Of a stretch of 64,000 nucleotides of DNA, positions 42,191 to 50,958 are shown piece after piece (position 1 is the stretch's first letter; the number at the start of each line of letters is the position of its first letter). The notes below the pieces were generated by a model. It worked only from the letters and a program-made list of their open reading frames with translations, was not told the DNA's origin and searched no databases. The stretch comes from JAQGMV01 sp963828715. GTDB lineage: Bacteria > Pseudomonadota > Gammaproteobacteria > Burkholderiales > SG8-41. Where the stretch lies: the NCBI GenBank assembly GCA_963828715.1, contig CAWHFX010000022.1:124001-188000 (forward strand). Reading direction: 5' to 3'. A program made the position numbers and the translations under genes.

Positions 42191-43611
42191 GCGCGCGCAT
42201 ACTCGTGGTGGATGACGAGGATATCGTGATTCGGAGTGCGCTGCGGGTGCTTGCTTCGGAGGATTACGCGCTGGATCAGGCACGCGACGGTGCCGAAGCG
42301 TTACGCAGCATCGAGGGCGGCAATTACGACGTGGTAATCCTCGACATCATGATGCCGAAGGTGGACGGGATCGAGGTTTTGCAGCGCGTAAAGGAATCTC
42401 ATCCGGACATCGAGGTGATCATGTTCACGGGGCTCGCTGAAATCGATACGGCGGTCCGATGCATGAAGCTCGGTGCGTTCGACTACATAGCCAAACCGTT
42501 CGAGCCGGACGAGCTCAAGACGGCCGTTGCACGCGCGCTCGAGCGCCGCCGCCTTCTCCAGGAGAACCGCGACGTGAACGGGGCTGTGAGCACCTCGTAC
42601 AGTCTCGACAACATGATCGGTTCGAGTCCACGCATGCAGCAGGTCTACAAGCTGATCACACAATGCGCTGCGACGAACACGACAGTACTGATCACGGGTG
42701 AAAGTGGCACCGGCAAGGAGCTCATCGCACGCGCGATCCACCACAACAGCCTGCGTCGCGAGAAGGCGTTCGTCGCCGTAGATTGCAACGCGCTTTCCGA
42801 GAACCTCCTCGAGAGTGAGCTTTTCGGGCATGTGAAAGGTTCGTTTACGGGCGCGGTCTCGAACAAGCGCGGCATGTTCGAGATCGCCGATGGCGGTACG
42901 TTGTTTCTGGATGAGATCGGTAACGTCGGTCTTTCGATACAGGCCAAGCTGCTCCGGGTCATCCAGCAACGCGAATACCGTCCTGTCGGGGACACTCGCA
43001 CGCATGCGGCGAATTTCAGGCTTATCGCTGCTACCAACAAGGACTTGAAGGGGATGATCGGGGGAGGCACCTTCCGCGACGATTTTTACTATCGTATAAA
43101 CGTGTTTCCAATCGAGTCGCCTCCGCTTCGAGAGCGTCGCGACGACATTCCTTCCCTCGCGTTTCACTTCCTGAAGCAGTACGCTGACGAGCTCGGTAAG
43201 AAGGTGGACGAGATTTCGGAGGGCGCTCTGAATGTGCTTCTCAATTATGCGTGGCCTGGCAATGTGCGCGAACTCGAGAACACGATCAATCGTGCAGTGC
43301 TTCTGACGACCGATAAGGTAATACGCAAAGCACACCTCGTCAGCCTGCTCGACGCCGACCCCAGTGCATACCTCGACGTGCCCAGGACGAGTGAGGAGCT
43401 CAAGCGCCTCAAGAAAGAGGCCCGCGAAAGATCCGTCGAGCACCTCGAGAAGGCATTCATTCTGGAGGCACTGAAGCGCAACGGCTGGAACGTCACACGC
43501 AGTGCCGAGGAGACCGGTATGCTCCGCGCCAATTTCCAGGCCCTGATGAAAAAGCATGGGATACGCATCAGGGAAGCAGAAAAGGGTGACGGGGACGCCT
43601 CTGACACATGA
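42187..43611 (+). CDS. Sigma-54-dependent NtrC-family response regulator
   Basis: This 474-aa regulator has a receiver domain (Asp53 phosphoacceptor in VVILDIMMPKVDG, conserved Lys in IAKPFEPDEL). A sigma-54 AAA+ domain follows with Walker A GESGTGKE, the sigma-54 contact loop GSFTGAV (Ser in place of the usual Ala), Walker B GGTLFLDEIGN and the PLRERRDDIP segment. The C-terminal Fis-type HTH is RNGWNVTRSAEETGMLRANFQALMKK. It overlaps the haem-motif kinase by 4 bp. Its targets probably include the neighbouring electron-transfer operons, but I found no clear -24/-12 promoter near them. Confidence 0.93.
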   Translation: MSARILVVDDEDIVIRSALRVLASEDYALDQARDGAEALRSIEGGNYDVVILDIMMPKVDGIEVLQRVKESHPDIEVIMFTGLAEIDTAVRCMKLGAFDYIAKPFEPDELKTAVARALERRRLLQENRDVNGAVSTSYSLDNMIGSSPRMQQVYKLITQCAATNTTVLITGESGTGKELIARAIHHNSLRREKAFVAVDCNALSENLLESELFGHVKGSFTGAVSNKRGMFEIADGGTLFLDEIGNVGLSIQAKLLRVIQQREYRPVGDTRTHAANFRLIAATNKDLKGMIGGGTFRDDFYYRINVFPIESPPLRERRDDIPSLAFHFLKQYADELGKKVDEISEGALNVLLNYAWPGNVRELENTINRAVLLTTDKVIRKAHLVSLLDADPSAYLDVPRTSEELKRLKKEARERSVEHLEKAFILEALKRNGWNVTRSAEETGMLRANFQALMKKHGIRIREAEKGDGDASDT

Positions 43612-43773
43612 CACGCGCGCGACTCAGGCGTTCCGGCGGCCGCTGGTCGAACGTTAGCTGGCGACATGGCTTACAGCGTTAACTGACTTTCGCTGTGCGC
43701 GCGGCGCCCTGGATACGTTGAGGCTATGCTTTCGGCTCGTCGAACGCCGCGACCAGTGGATAGCCGCCAGGAA

Positions 43774-44409
43774 TCACCCGGTTTCGTGCTCTTCCTCGAC
43801 GTCTTCGTAACCCGAGATCATCGCCTTGAAGTGCGCCGTCCGCGTGTGACCGAGGCTCGCAAGGTAGGGATGAATGAAGATGAATCCGACGAAGAAGATG
43901 AAGATGAGAACGTGCGCCGTATCGACAACACGTACTCCACCAAGCATGTCGATCATTCCTGTGAAACGCTCGACGTCCCATAGCAGAAGTCCGGTATAGA
44001 ACTGAAGGGGCACGAGCAGCAGCATCATGACTTGATAGGCCATGCTTTGCATGGCATTGAACTTCCTGTAGGCGCTGATGTGGTGCGGATTCGGCTCTCC
44101 TTTGAAGATCCCGTAACCGTAGAACCTCATCTGCCGGATACTTGCGAGGAAATGCCGGGTCGGGCTTAGATCAGGGTGATACACCCTGATCTTGTCGGAA
44201 AACAGATAGAACACCAGCCAGATAAAGAAATTGCCAATGAGTACGAAACCGACCCCGTTATGCAGGAGCACGGCGCTTCGGAATGGCATCAACTCGACCA
44301 ATCCGACATAGCGTATCTGGAAGCCCGTAAGGATCATGATGACGAATCCAAACGCGTTGATCCAGTGCCAGATCCTGACGGGCAGCGGGTGAACGTAGAC
44401 TCTTGCCAT
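43774..44409 (-). CDS. Membrane cytochrome b (HyaC/PhsC-like) subunit
   Basis: This 211-aa integral membrane protein of the di-haem cytochrome b561/hydrogenase-cytochrome-b type has four to five membrane helices. It opens with VHPLPVRIWHWINAFGFVIMILTGF, where a His haem ligand usually lies, and continues with VLLHNGVGFVLIGNFFIWL and a C-terminal helix VVDTAHVLIFIFFVGFIFIHPYL. It is the last gene of the minus-strand block and follows the nonaheme cytochrome gene. The pair has the same content as the single-chain CbcL-like protein at 38.8 kb, suggesting a two-subunit quinol dehydrogenase. Confidence 0.85.
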   Translation of the reverse strand: MARVYVHPLPVRIWHWINAFGFVIMILTGFQIRYVGLVELMPFRSAVLLHNGVGFVLIGNFFIWLVFYLFSDKIRVYHPDLSPTRHFLASIRQMRFYGYGIFKGEPNPHHISAYRKFNAMQSMAYQVMMLLLVPLQFYTGLLLWDVERFTGMIDMLGGVRVVDTAHVLIFIFFVGFIFIHPYLASLGHTRTAHFKAMISGYEDVEEEHETG

Positions 44410-44485
44410 TGCTTTCCCGAGTTGTTTCGTTAGATGGCCCGACGCTGAACCTCTCGCACAGGCATACGCGCTTCTTCAACCGGCC

Positions 44486-45787
44486 TTAAGAATCGTCCCT
44501 TCCACCGATTCGCCTTGCGGGCCTTCGGAACCACCAGCTAAGCGTCAGATGCGCAATCGGTCCTCCGATGCCGGCCAGCAAAGCGAGAACGACCAGCACG
44601 TCGAGCAGGCCTATCCGCGTACCGCCGATAACGTAGAAGCCGCGGACTGAATCGACCGAGACGACCGACGTCAGGACATCCTGGTGCGCATCGTAGCGGA
44701 TGGGCCTGCCGGATGGGTCGCTGATTGAAATAGTGACCCTCTGGAAGGGTGCGGAACCCGCGCGGTGGCAGGTTTCACACTGACTCACAGCCCTGCTCTT
44801 GTCGGCAAGCTGATGGATCGGAACAGCGCCATCAACTTCGAGCCGTCCGCGCAGGATCGTTTTGCCATTGCTGCCATCCGGGTTGAATTGCTGCAACAGG
44901 CGCTGGAGCTCGCCGGAGCTGAGTCCCTTGTCTTCGTTGTCGACCGCACGGGCCCGAAGATCGAATTGCGGGACGCCCTGCTTCTCGGCGATACCCTTCC
45001 GCGCCGCCGTGTCGTACAGCCGGAGATCCACTTTGCGCTTCGCGCCGGGCGTGTGGCACGCCGCACACGCAATAGTGTCGAGATGTCGCTGCGCATTCGG
45101 CAGCCACTTCTGATGCGCGGATAGCGCGCCGGCGTGACATCCGAAGCAGGTGTTCTTAAGGTGGTCTCCACCCGAGGCAGCCGTAACGTCGTGGGCACCG
45201 TGGCACGTGGAGCAGACCGGTGCTTCGATTCGTCCCTTGTTCCGGGCGCGCCCGTGGACACTACCCGTGTAGGCTGTGAAGATGGAACTGTGGCAGTTGC
45301 TGCAGGGCGTGCCGGTTGCCAGGTCGAACGCCGCCTTCGCCACCGCAGCGTGAGGGTTGTGGCAATTAGTGCAGAACGGTGCAGCCGGGTTGCCCGCCCG
45401 AAGCAGCGCGGCGTGCATGCCTGCCTCATAACGCTCGAACACATTGCCGTGGCAATTGCGGCAGACACTCGCCATTGCGAGCGAGTTCTCGCGCACACTC
45501 TTGATTTCTTTCTTGAGCGGCGGGTGATTCTCGATAGTTACGTCGCCATGACAAACTGAGCAACCGAGCACGTTGTGAGCAGAGCGCGCAAACGCGGGTT
45601 CGTCAATGTGCAGCGAAAGCGTTTCTCCGTTGGGCAGTTTCTTTTCGAGGCCTTTGTTCGAGTGACAACCCAGGCATTGTTGATCCGCCTTGGATGCCGT
45701 CTCCTCTGCCGCGTGGGCGGCAAAGCCGGCAAGACCGCACACCATGACGACCAGCAGGGCCAAGGGCCTGGCGAAGTACTCCTGCAT
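44486..45787 (-). CDS. Nonaheme c-type cytochrome with C-terminal membrane anchor
   Basis: This periplasmic multihaem protein of about 433 aa has a signal peptide (FARPLALLVVMVCGLAGFAAHA), nine CXXCH motifs (CLGCH, CSVCH, CRNCH, CTNCH, CSNCH, CSTCH, CFGCH, CAACH, CETCH) and a C-terminal membrane helix (LDVLVVLALLAGIGGPIAHLTLSW). The start is one of two close ATGs (45793 or 45787). I prefer 45787 because GAGG is then 9 bp upstream. With the cytochrome b encoded after it, it probably oxidises quinol and passes electrons to periplasmic carriers. It is preceded by the second haem-motif kinase on the same strand. Confidence 0.88.
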   Translation of the reverse strand: MQEYFARPLALLVVMVCGLAGFAAHAAEETASKADQQCLGCHSNKGLEKKLPNGETLSLHIDEPAFARSAHNVLGCSVCHGDVTIENHPPLKKEIKSVRENSLAMASVCRNCHGNVFERYEAGMHAALLRAGNPAAPFCTNCHNPHAAVAKAAFDLATGTPCSNCHSSIFTAYTGSVHGRARNKGRIEAPVCSTCHGAHDVTAASGGDHLKNTCFGCHAGALSAHQKWLPNAQRHLDTIACAACHTPGAKRKVDLRLYDTAARKGIAEKQGVPQFDLRARAVDNEDKGLSSGELQRLLQQFNPDGSNGKTILRGRLEVDGAVPIHQLADKSRAVSQCETCHRAGSAPFQRVTISISDPSGRPIRYDAHQDVLTSVVSVDSVRGFYVIGGTRIGLLDVLVVLALLAGIGGPIAHLTLSWWFRRPARRIGGRDDS

Positions 45788-45904
45788 ATGCATTGACCTC
45801 GTTTCGAGTTTCCCCCAGCACATGGCCATTCCAGGGTCCTGTCTTCCGACCGATTATGCCGCAGACCGATCGGTCGCAGCCTGCCGGCACGCAGCGAGCG
45901 CCAG

Positions 45905-47782
45905 TCACGTCTGCACCGGCAGGTGAATTGTAAAGCTGGTTCCTCTGCCGGGTTCACTTTCGACGTTTATCGTACCGTTGTGGTTATCGATGATGCGCCA
46001 GGTGACCGCCAGGCCCAGGCCAGTGCCGTGCTTGCCCTTGGTCGTATAGAACGGCTCGAATATGCGCGATAACTCCTCCTTCGCGATGCCGCGTCCGGTA
46101 TCGCTGACCTTCGCTTCTATGTAGTCCCTGAAACCCGCATCGTCCATCGCGGCCCAGCGCTGCCACGTGCATTGAGGGTTCGTGCAACCCTCAAATATGC
46201 CATGCGGCCCCACATCGAATGCATAGACCGCGGACTTGCACTTGGGACACTCGACACCGTGCTCTATCAGCGAAGTGTTGCATTGAGGACATGCGAACTT
46301 GAGGGCCGCGCCCGTATCGAGGTCGACCTCGTAGTCGTGCCTGTGGCCGCCATAAACAGGGTCGAGATTCGCGATGCCGCTCTTCCGATTGGAGCCGATG
46401 CGTACCTTGACCGTAGGCAGCCCATTGATCTTGTGATCGTCGTCCATCAGATCATGCTTTTTCGGGCAGAACGCCGTCTTGACTTGCGCCAACCCGTAAG
46501 GGGAAAGCGAGATCACTGAAAGATCGACGACGATCTTGCCGCCTTCATCACCGATCGCGTCGGCCGAATTGACCAGCAGATTGATGAACACCTGCTGTAC
46601 CTGATTTGCATCGACGGTCACTTCCGGCAAGGTGTCGGGGATGTGCTCCTCGACATGTATCTGCTTTAGCGCGAGCTGGCTGCCGACGACCTCGAGTGCG
46701 CTCTTTACGACGCGCCGCATGTCCGTCTTCTGCTTCCTCGGGACCGATGGACGGGCAAAGTCGAGAAGGCTCTTGACGATCTCACGACTGCGAATGGTTT
46801 CCCTGACAATGACGCCAAGGTCTTCCTGCACCTGAGGGTTGTCCGTCGTCCTCTTCTGGAGGAAGCTGCTGTATGTGAGAACGGCGGTGAGCGGATTATT
46901 GATCTCGTGAGCCACTCCCGCAGCGAGTCTTCCGAGCGAGGCCATCTTGTCCGACTGTACGAGTTGCTGTTTCGCCTCCTTGAGACTCTTGGTCATCTTG
47001 TTGAACGATCCGGCGAGCAGACCGAGCTCGTCTTTACCCAGCTTCTCTATCGTGTGGTCGAAGTTTCCGGCGCTCACCTGATTGGTTGCCTTTACCAGCT
47101 CGCGCACAGGTCTTCCAATCCATTTGCCGACGAAGTAGGCGATGAAAAGGCTTGTGGCAACAATCGCGATCAGCGCAAAAATGATCAACCTCAATTTATT
47201 GTCGGCGATCTGGCTGTCCACATCCTTCAAGTCCATCTTGATATCCAGCACGCCGAGCACGGTCTGTTCTTTCGTATGGGCGTGACACGAGGCTTGATAG
47301 CACGACGGCTGGTTGTAAATCGGATTAATGACGCCGAGTATGCGCGGCGAGTCCGGGTCGATCCGATAAATGCGGGTCCGTTTGTCGATCGAGAGTCGCT
47401 CCAGTGGCGCGTTCTCTGTGTGGCATGCATAACAGCTCTCAGCGCGCTTATCGACCGATTTGCCGACGAGCTCGCCACGCGACGAGAAGGTGACCAGCCC
47501 TTCTTTGTTCAGTATGCGAATTTCGGTGATGCTGGGTTCCGCCGAGACCGTATTTATTATCGCGTGTACCTCTTCTCTCTTGTTCTCGAGCATGCTCGTG
47601 AGCGTGCTGTTCTTGATGGCTTCACTCAGTTTGTTCGCATGCATGCCGGCCTGCGACAGCAGGGCATCTCGCTGTGCACTGATGCTCAGGTATGAGAACA
47701 CACCGATGATCGCGATCGTGATCGCGGCCACTGCGAATATGAGCTTCAGGCCTATTCGGGTTACGATTTCGTCGGGTTTCAT
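45905..47782 (-). CDS. Haem-motif sensor histidine kinase with zinc-ribbon insertion in the ATPase domain
   Basis: This 625-aa kinase has helix 1 (12-33) and a periplasmic domain with CYACH (117-121) and CYQASCH (161-167), the same CXXCH/CX4CH plan as the kinase at 40553. Helix 2 (about 195-215), HAMP, the dimerisation His292 in GVAHEINNPLTA and the ATPase domain follow. The ATPase domain is split. After the N box (INLLVNSADAIGDEGG) come about 110 extra residues (roughly 430-545) with four cysteine pairs: FCPKKH, CPQC (498), CPKC and CTNPQC. The G1/F/G2 boxes (SDTGRGI, RIFEPFYTTKG, GTGLGLAV) then resume. The insertion resembles zinc ribbons. Target regulator is unknown; three response regulators lie upstream on the same strand. 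Confidence 0.88.
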   Translation of the reverse strand: MKPDEIVTRIGLKLIFAVAAITIAIIGVFSYLSISAQRDALLSQAGMHANKLSEAIKNSTLTSMLENKREEVHAIINTVSAEPSITEIRILNKEGLVTFSSRGELVGKSVDKRAESCYACHTENAPLERLSIDKRTRIYRIDPDSPRILGVINPIYNQPSCYQASCHAHTKEQTVLGVLDIKMDLKDVDSQIADNKLRLIIFALIAIVATSLFIAYFVGKWIGRPVRELVKATNQVSAGNFDHTIEKLGKDELGLLAGSFNKMTKSLKEAKQQLVQSDKMASLGRLAAGVAHEINNPLTAVLTYSSFLQKRTTDNPQVQEDLGVIVRETIRSREIVKSLLDFARPSVPRKQKTDMRRVVKSALEVVGSQLALKQIHVEEHIPDTLPEVTVDANQVQQVFINLLVNSADAIGDEGGKIVVDLSVISLSPYGLAQVKTAFCPKKHDLMDDDHKINGLPTVKVRIGSNRKSGIANLDPVYGGHRHDYEVDLDTGAALKFACPQCNTSLIEHGVECPKCKSAVYAFDVGPHGIFEGCTNPQCTWQRWAAMDDAGFRDYIEAKVSDTGRGIAKEELSRIFEPFYTTKGKHGTGLGLAVTWRIIDNHNGTINVESEPGRGTSFTIHLPVQT

Positions 47783-47963
47783 TAGGATGGCTCTGCAGGG
47801 AGCAGGTGCTTGAGATTACTGACGCGCCTGGTCCGGCAGAGCTCAGCGGCACGCGCCTGCCGGCCTTCGCAAGGGCGCGGCTTCACGGGTCGGAAGCGAC
47901 CTCGGCGCGGGATATCCTGACGTTGCGCCTCGCGGTCGTCAGCCAGCACGGACCTTGACGTGA

Positions 47964-48116
47964 CTATGAGTCTCCCCCTTCACGAGGGGACTTCTTCTCA
48001 TCGGACCCGGACAGATATCTGATCAACATGACTGCAAGCACCAGGAACGAGAGCAGCAGGATGTAAGCGACGCCTTTCTGCTCGAATATATTCACATAGC
48101 TGTAGTATTCCATCAT
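47964..48116 (-). CDS. 50-residue single-pass membrane protein next to NrfD
   Basis: From ATG 48116, with AGGAG 5 bp upstream, the minus strand encodes MMEYYSYVNIFEQKG, a membrane helix (VAYILLLSFLVLAVMLIRYL) and a charged tail (SDEKKSPREGG). It is 12 bp downstream of the NrfD-like gene and 180 bp upstream of the kinase gene. The tyrosine-rich start followed by one helix is a pattern I associate with small accessory subunits near NrfD-type complexes. Function unknown; it is probably a small structural subunit. Confidence 0.7.
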   Translation of the reverse strand: MMEYYSYVNIFEQKGVAYILLLSFLVLAVMLIRYLSGSDEKKSPREGGDS

Positions 48117-48128
48117 CGCTCCTGACGT

Positions 48129-49340
48129 CTATTGCTTGCTGAATACCGGCATGCGCGTCACGAACCACCTGAAGACCCAGACCTCAATGAACACGACCAT
48201 GAGGGTGATGACGATCTCCTGCCATGATGGATAGTATCGATTGACGGCGTACCAGTTGAATGCGATCAGGGTTACATTGAGCCTGTTCAAGATCACGCCA
48301 AGGACTGTGACGATAGCCGCGACCTTGATTACTCCAAGCCTCTTGTTCCTGACTCCGTAGGCGAACATGAAACACGGCACGAGGACGAAGCCGATGATCT
48401 CGAGCAGGAACCAGAAGCCCCAGAAGCCCGTCACCAGTTTCAAGCGCTGCGCATCGTGCAGAAGGATGAACGCCTGGAAGAAGTAGTAGACGAACATCGT
48501 AACGGCTGCACCCTTCGCGAGACCCAGGACTATCTGGTCGTGCGCGTGGTGCGTCTTCTCACCGATGAGATCTTTGAACACATGGTGACTGATCGTCCCC
48601 TCGAAGATGACCATGGAGAGACCGGCGTAGATGCTCGACGTGAAGAAGAGCAATGGCAGGTACTCCGAATACCAGAGAGGATGCAGCTTCGGCTTGGTCA
48701 TCAGGAACAGAGCGCCGAGGCCAGACTGATGCAACATCGAAATGGTGAAGCCGAGTATGACCGTCGCAAGCGTCAGTTTCTTGAGTATTCCGCGAAGCTT
48801 GTCGAAGTGTGCCCATTCGGCGATGGCCGGCGAAAACTCTAGAAACAACGCGAACGTGTAAACGAAGAAGTGCCACGCCACCAGAAACATCACGGAGTTG
48901 TATCCGAACGAGTTTCCAATGATCGGATTCGCGATGTGCCATGGCCGGCCGAGATCAAGCAGGAGAGCGCCCGAATAGAAGAGGTACGCCAGAAATCCAT
49001 TCAGCACCGTGACTCTGAGTATCGAGTGATATTTTTCGATCCTCATCACCACCACGACGAAGCAGATCACGTAGGCGCCGCCAGCCAGCGCAACGCCTGT
49101 GATGACGTCGAAGCCGATCCAGAAACCCCATGGAAATTGCTGCGAGAGATTGGTGACCGCGCCGAGCCCCTGAGTGAAGCGGAAATACAGGATGACCAGG
49201 CCAAGCAGGATGGTCGGTATCGAGATGACATTGAAAGGAGTGAGCCACTTACCCCGGGGTTTCAGCTCATGCCATAGAAACTTCAGGAATCTCGCGAACT
49301 CGCCTGGAACGGCAGGGCTGGTGGCGGCGGTGTTATTCAT
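48129..49340 (-). CDS. NrfD/HybB-type integral membrane quinone-interacting subunit
   Basis: This 403-aa polytopic protein (about ten membrane helices) of the NrfD/PsrC superfamily exchanges electrons between quinone and a partner Fe-S protein. Typical stretches are FPWGFWIGFDVITGVALAGGAY, YHSILRVTVLNGFLAYLFYSGALLLDLGRPW, GFTISMLHQSGLGALF and the NRLNVTLIAF end segment, closest in feel to HybB/HmcC. Its start overlaps the HybA-like gene by 8 bp. It has no catalytic large subunit in the neighbourhood, so it probably connects quinone with the pentaheme lipoprotein or another cytochrome. Confidence 0.9.
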   Translation of the reverse strand: MNNTAATSPAVPGEFARFLKFLWHELKPRGKWLTPFNVISIPTILLGLVILYFRFTQGLGAVTNLSQQFPWGFWIGFDVITGVALAGGAYVICFVVVVMRIEKYHSILRVTVLNGFLAYLFYSGALLLDLGRPWHIANPIIGNSFGYNSVMFLVAWHFFVYTFALFLEFSPAIAEWAHFDKLRGILKKLTLATVILGFTISMLHQSGLGALFLMTKPKLHPLWYSEYLPLLFFTSSIYAGLSMVIFEGTISHHVFKDLIGEKTHHAHDQIVLGLAKGAAVTMFVYYFFQAFILLHDAQRLKLVTGFWGFWFLLEIIGFVLVPCFMFAYGVRNKRLGVIKVAAIVTVLGVILNRLNVTLIAFNWYAVNRYYPSWQEIVITLMVVFIEVWVFRWFVTRMPVFSKQ

Positions 49341-50220
49341 GTTCCGCTCCCGGGTTTGTCCATTCCTCGTTTTCGCGCACTTCGCTCTTTCTGTCCGTGA
49401 GCATATTGAGCGTGAGCAGGAAAGCGGGCACGCCGAACTCGATCAGCGGGACGGAGATCAGAAATTCTCTCGTGAACTCGGGATACGGAGTGTTGCCCAG
49501 ATCCGTTCTGAAGCCGATCTGGTCGAACGGCACTCCGGAGAGGTAGAGCCATCCGGTCCCTCCCACTTCATTCTCACCGTAGATCTGGTGCACGTACTTG
49601 TCCGGGTGGCTGTATACACGATGGCGTGCGACCTCCATCAGTTCTCTTTTTGGTCCGAACATGAGCGTGTCGGTGGGGCATGCTTCTACACAAGCCGGCT
49701 TCTTACCCTCCTTCAATCTGTCGTAGCACATCGTGCATTTCATTATTCGAGGATTGGTCGAGTGATATTCGGCCTTCGGAATGTCGAACGGGCACGACAC
49801 CATGCAGAACCTGCACCCCATGCACTTGTCGCCGTCCCACGTCACGGGACCCTCCCGCGTCTTGACCATGGCGTTGACGAGACAGGCAGATGCGCACGCC
49901 GGCTGCCAGCAATGCATGCACTGCTTCTTGACGAAGACCTCGCCCTTGCTTGTCTTGAAGCGGTTTACGATCGTGAATTGCTTCTCTGTGGTATCTCTGA
50001 CGTTTTCCAATGCGTTATCGTTGATGACGTCGGGCACGAAGTTGGCGTTGGTTTCTGAACAAGAAACCTCGCAGGCGCGGCAGCCTATGCACCGGGTGGT
50101 GTCGACCAGCACACCGACGAATTCCTTGTCCTCGAGCGTCTTCGCGGCGCTTGCCGACTTGGGCGGCAGTACAGGAATGACGGCTGTCGCCGCAGTGCGC
50201 AAGAAACATCTTCTGTCCAT
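49333..50220 (-). CDS. Tat-exported HybA-like 4Fe-4S ferredoxin subunit
   Basis: This roughly 295-aa Fe-S protein begins MDRRCFLRTAATAVIPVLPP, a twin-arginine signal, so it acts on the periplasmic side. It contains cysteine-rich clusters for four [4Fe-4S] centres: CIGCRACEVSC, CMHCWQPACASAC, CMGCRFCMVSCP and CTMCYDR...CVEACP. There is a C-terminal hydrophobic anchor (about residues 255-280). This matches HybA/HmcB, partners of NrfD-type proteins. ATG 50220 has GGAG 5 bp upstream; the frame is open further upstream but the Tat signal fixes the start. The pentaheme gene lies upstream. Confidence 0.9.
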   Translation of the reverse strand: MDRRCFLRTAATAVIPVLPPKSASAAKTLEDKEFVGVLVDTTRCIGCRACEVSCSETNANFVPDVINDNALENVRDTTEKQFTIVNRFKTSKGEVFVKKQCMHCWQPACASACLVNAMVKTREGPVTWDGDKCMGCRFCMVSCPFDIPKAEYHSTNPRIMKCTMCYDRLKEGKKPACVEACPTDTLMFGPKRELMEVARHRVYSHPDKYVHQIYGENEVGGTGWLYLSGVPFDQIGFRTDLGNTPYPEFTREFLISVPLIEFGVPAFLLTLNMLTDRKSEVRENEEWTNPGAEHE

Positions 50221-50396
50221 GCTATCTCCAGATTCCCAAGCCCGAGCGATCAGCTGACGTGTGGCCGGCAACCGTTCGTGCGACCGACTGTTTACCCTGT
50301 TGCGCGCTACCTCTTCCGTCAGGCGCTCGCCAGCCACTACGCATGAACCTCAACACGCCGACGTCCATGTGCGTTCAGTAACTGCCGCCGAGATCG

Positions 50397-50939
50397 TCAC
50401 TGCACCTGAGAAGAGCCCTTCCTGCTCTGATGGCACAGAGCGCAGCTCTTGCTCGCATCCTGTCCCGTGCCTACGTCGTGACACTTCCGGCATTGCTTGT
50501 GAATCACGACTTTCGCGCTGAGCGTTTCATCCGCGATGTCTCGGCGTTTGGCATCGTGGCACTGGGAACACGAGTACACTGTTGTCTCCCGGTCCTTATG
50601 ACAGGTCTGACAATTCACTGCGGTGCTGGTCAAGTACTCCGGGTGCGGAGATTTCAGCGTCTTGGCATTGATCTGGTGGTGACACTCGACACAGTTGATG
50701 GAGCGATCACCGAGGTGCTTTTGATGCTGGAACACGACTTCACCGACCGCAGACCCAAACTTGATCTCGGCCGGAATTCCGCTCCCGTCGGATGTCGACG
50801 TTTTCGTGCCGGGTGGAGTTGTCGATGCCGGCTGGGTGGCGGCAGACGCGTTCTTGGCGTTGAGATCGTCACCGGTCGCGACCGAACACGCGGCCAGAAG
50901 CAGTGCCAGGAAACCGGTTGCCAGGACAGACTTGATCAT
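50397..50939 (-). CDS. Pentaheme c-type cytochrome lipoprotein
   Basis: This 180-aa protein has a lipoprotein signal (TGFLALLLAACS, lipobox LAAC) and five haem motifs: CVECH, CQTCH, CSQCH, CRKCH and CALCH. The spacing, with FQHQKHL and HHQINA supplying extra His ligands, resembles class III / c7 cytochromes. It is likely anchored to a membrane on the periplasmic side and placed to take electrons from, or give them to, the HybA-NrfD module downstream. The start at ATG 50939 is 19 bp after the receiver-GcvH-like gene; the longer open frame upstream is not real. Confidence 0.88.
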   Translation of the reverse strand: MIKSVLATGFLALLLAACSVATGDDLNAKNASAATQPASTTPPGTKTSTSDGSGIPAEIKFGSAVGEVVFQHQKHLGDRSINCVECHHQINAKTLKSPHPEYLTSTAVNCQTCHKDRETTVYSCSQCHDAKRRDIADETLSAKVVIHKQCRKCHDVGTGQDASKSCALCHQSRKGSSQVQ

Positions 50940-50958
50940 CACTGCCTCTTCGATGAAA

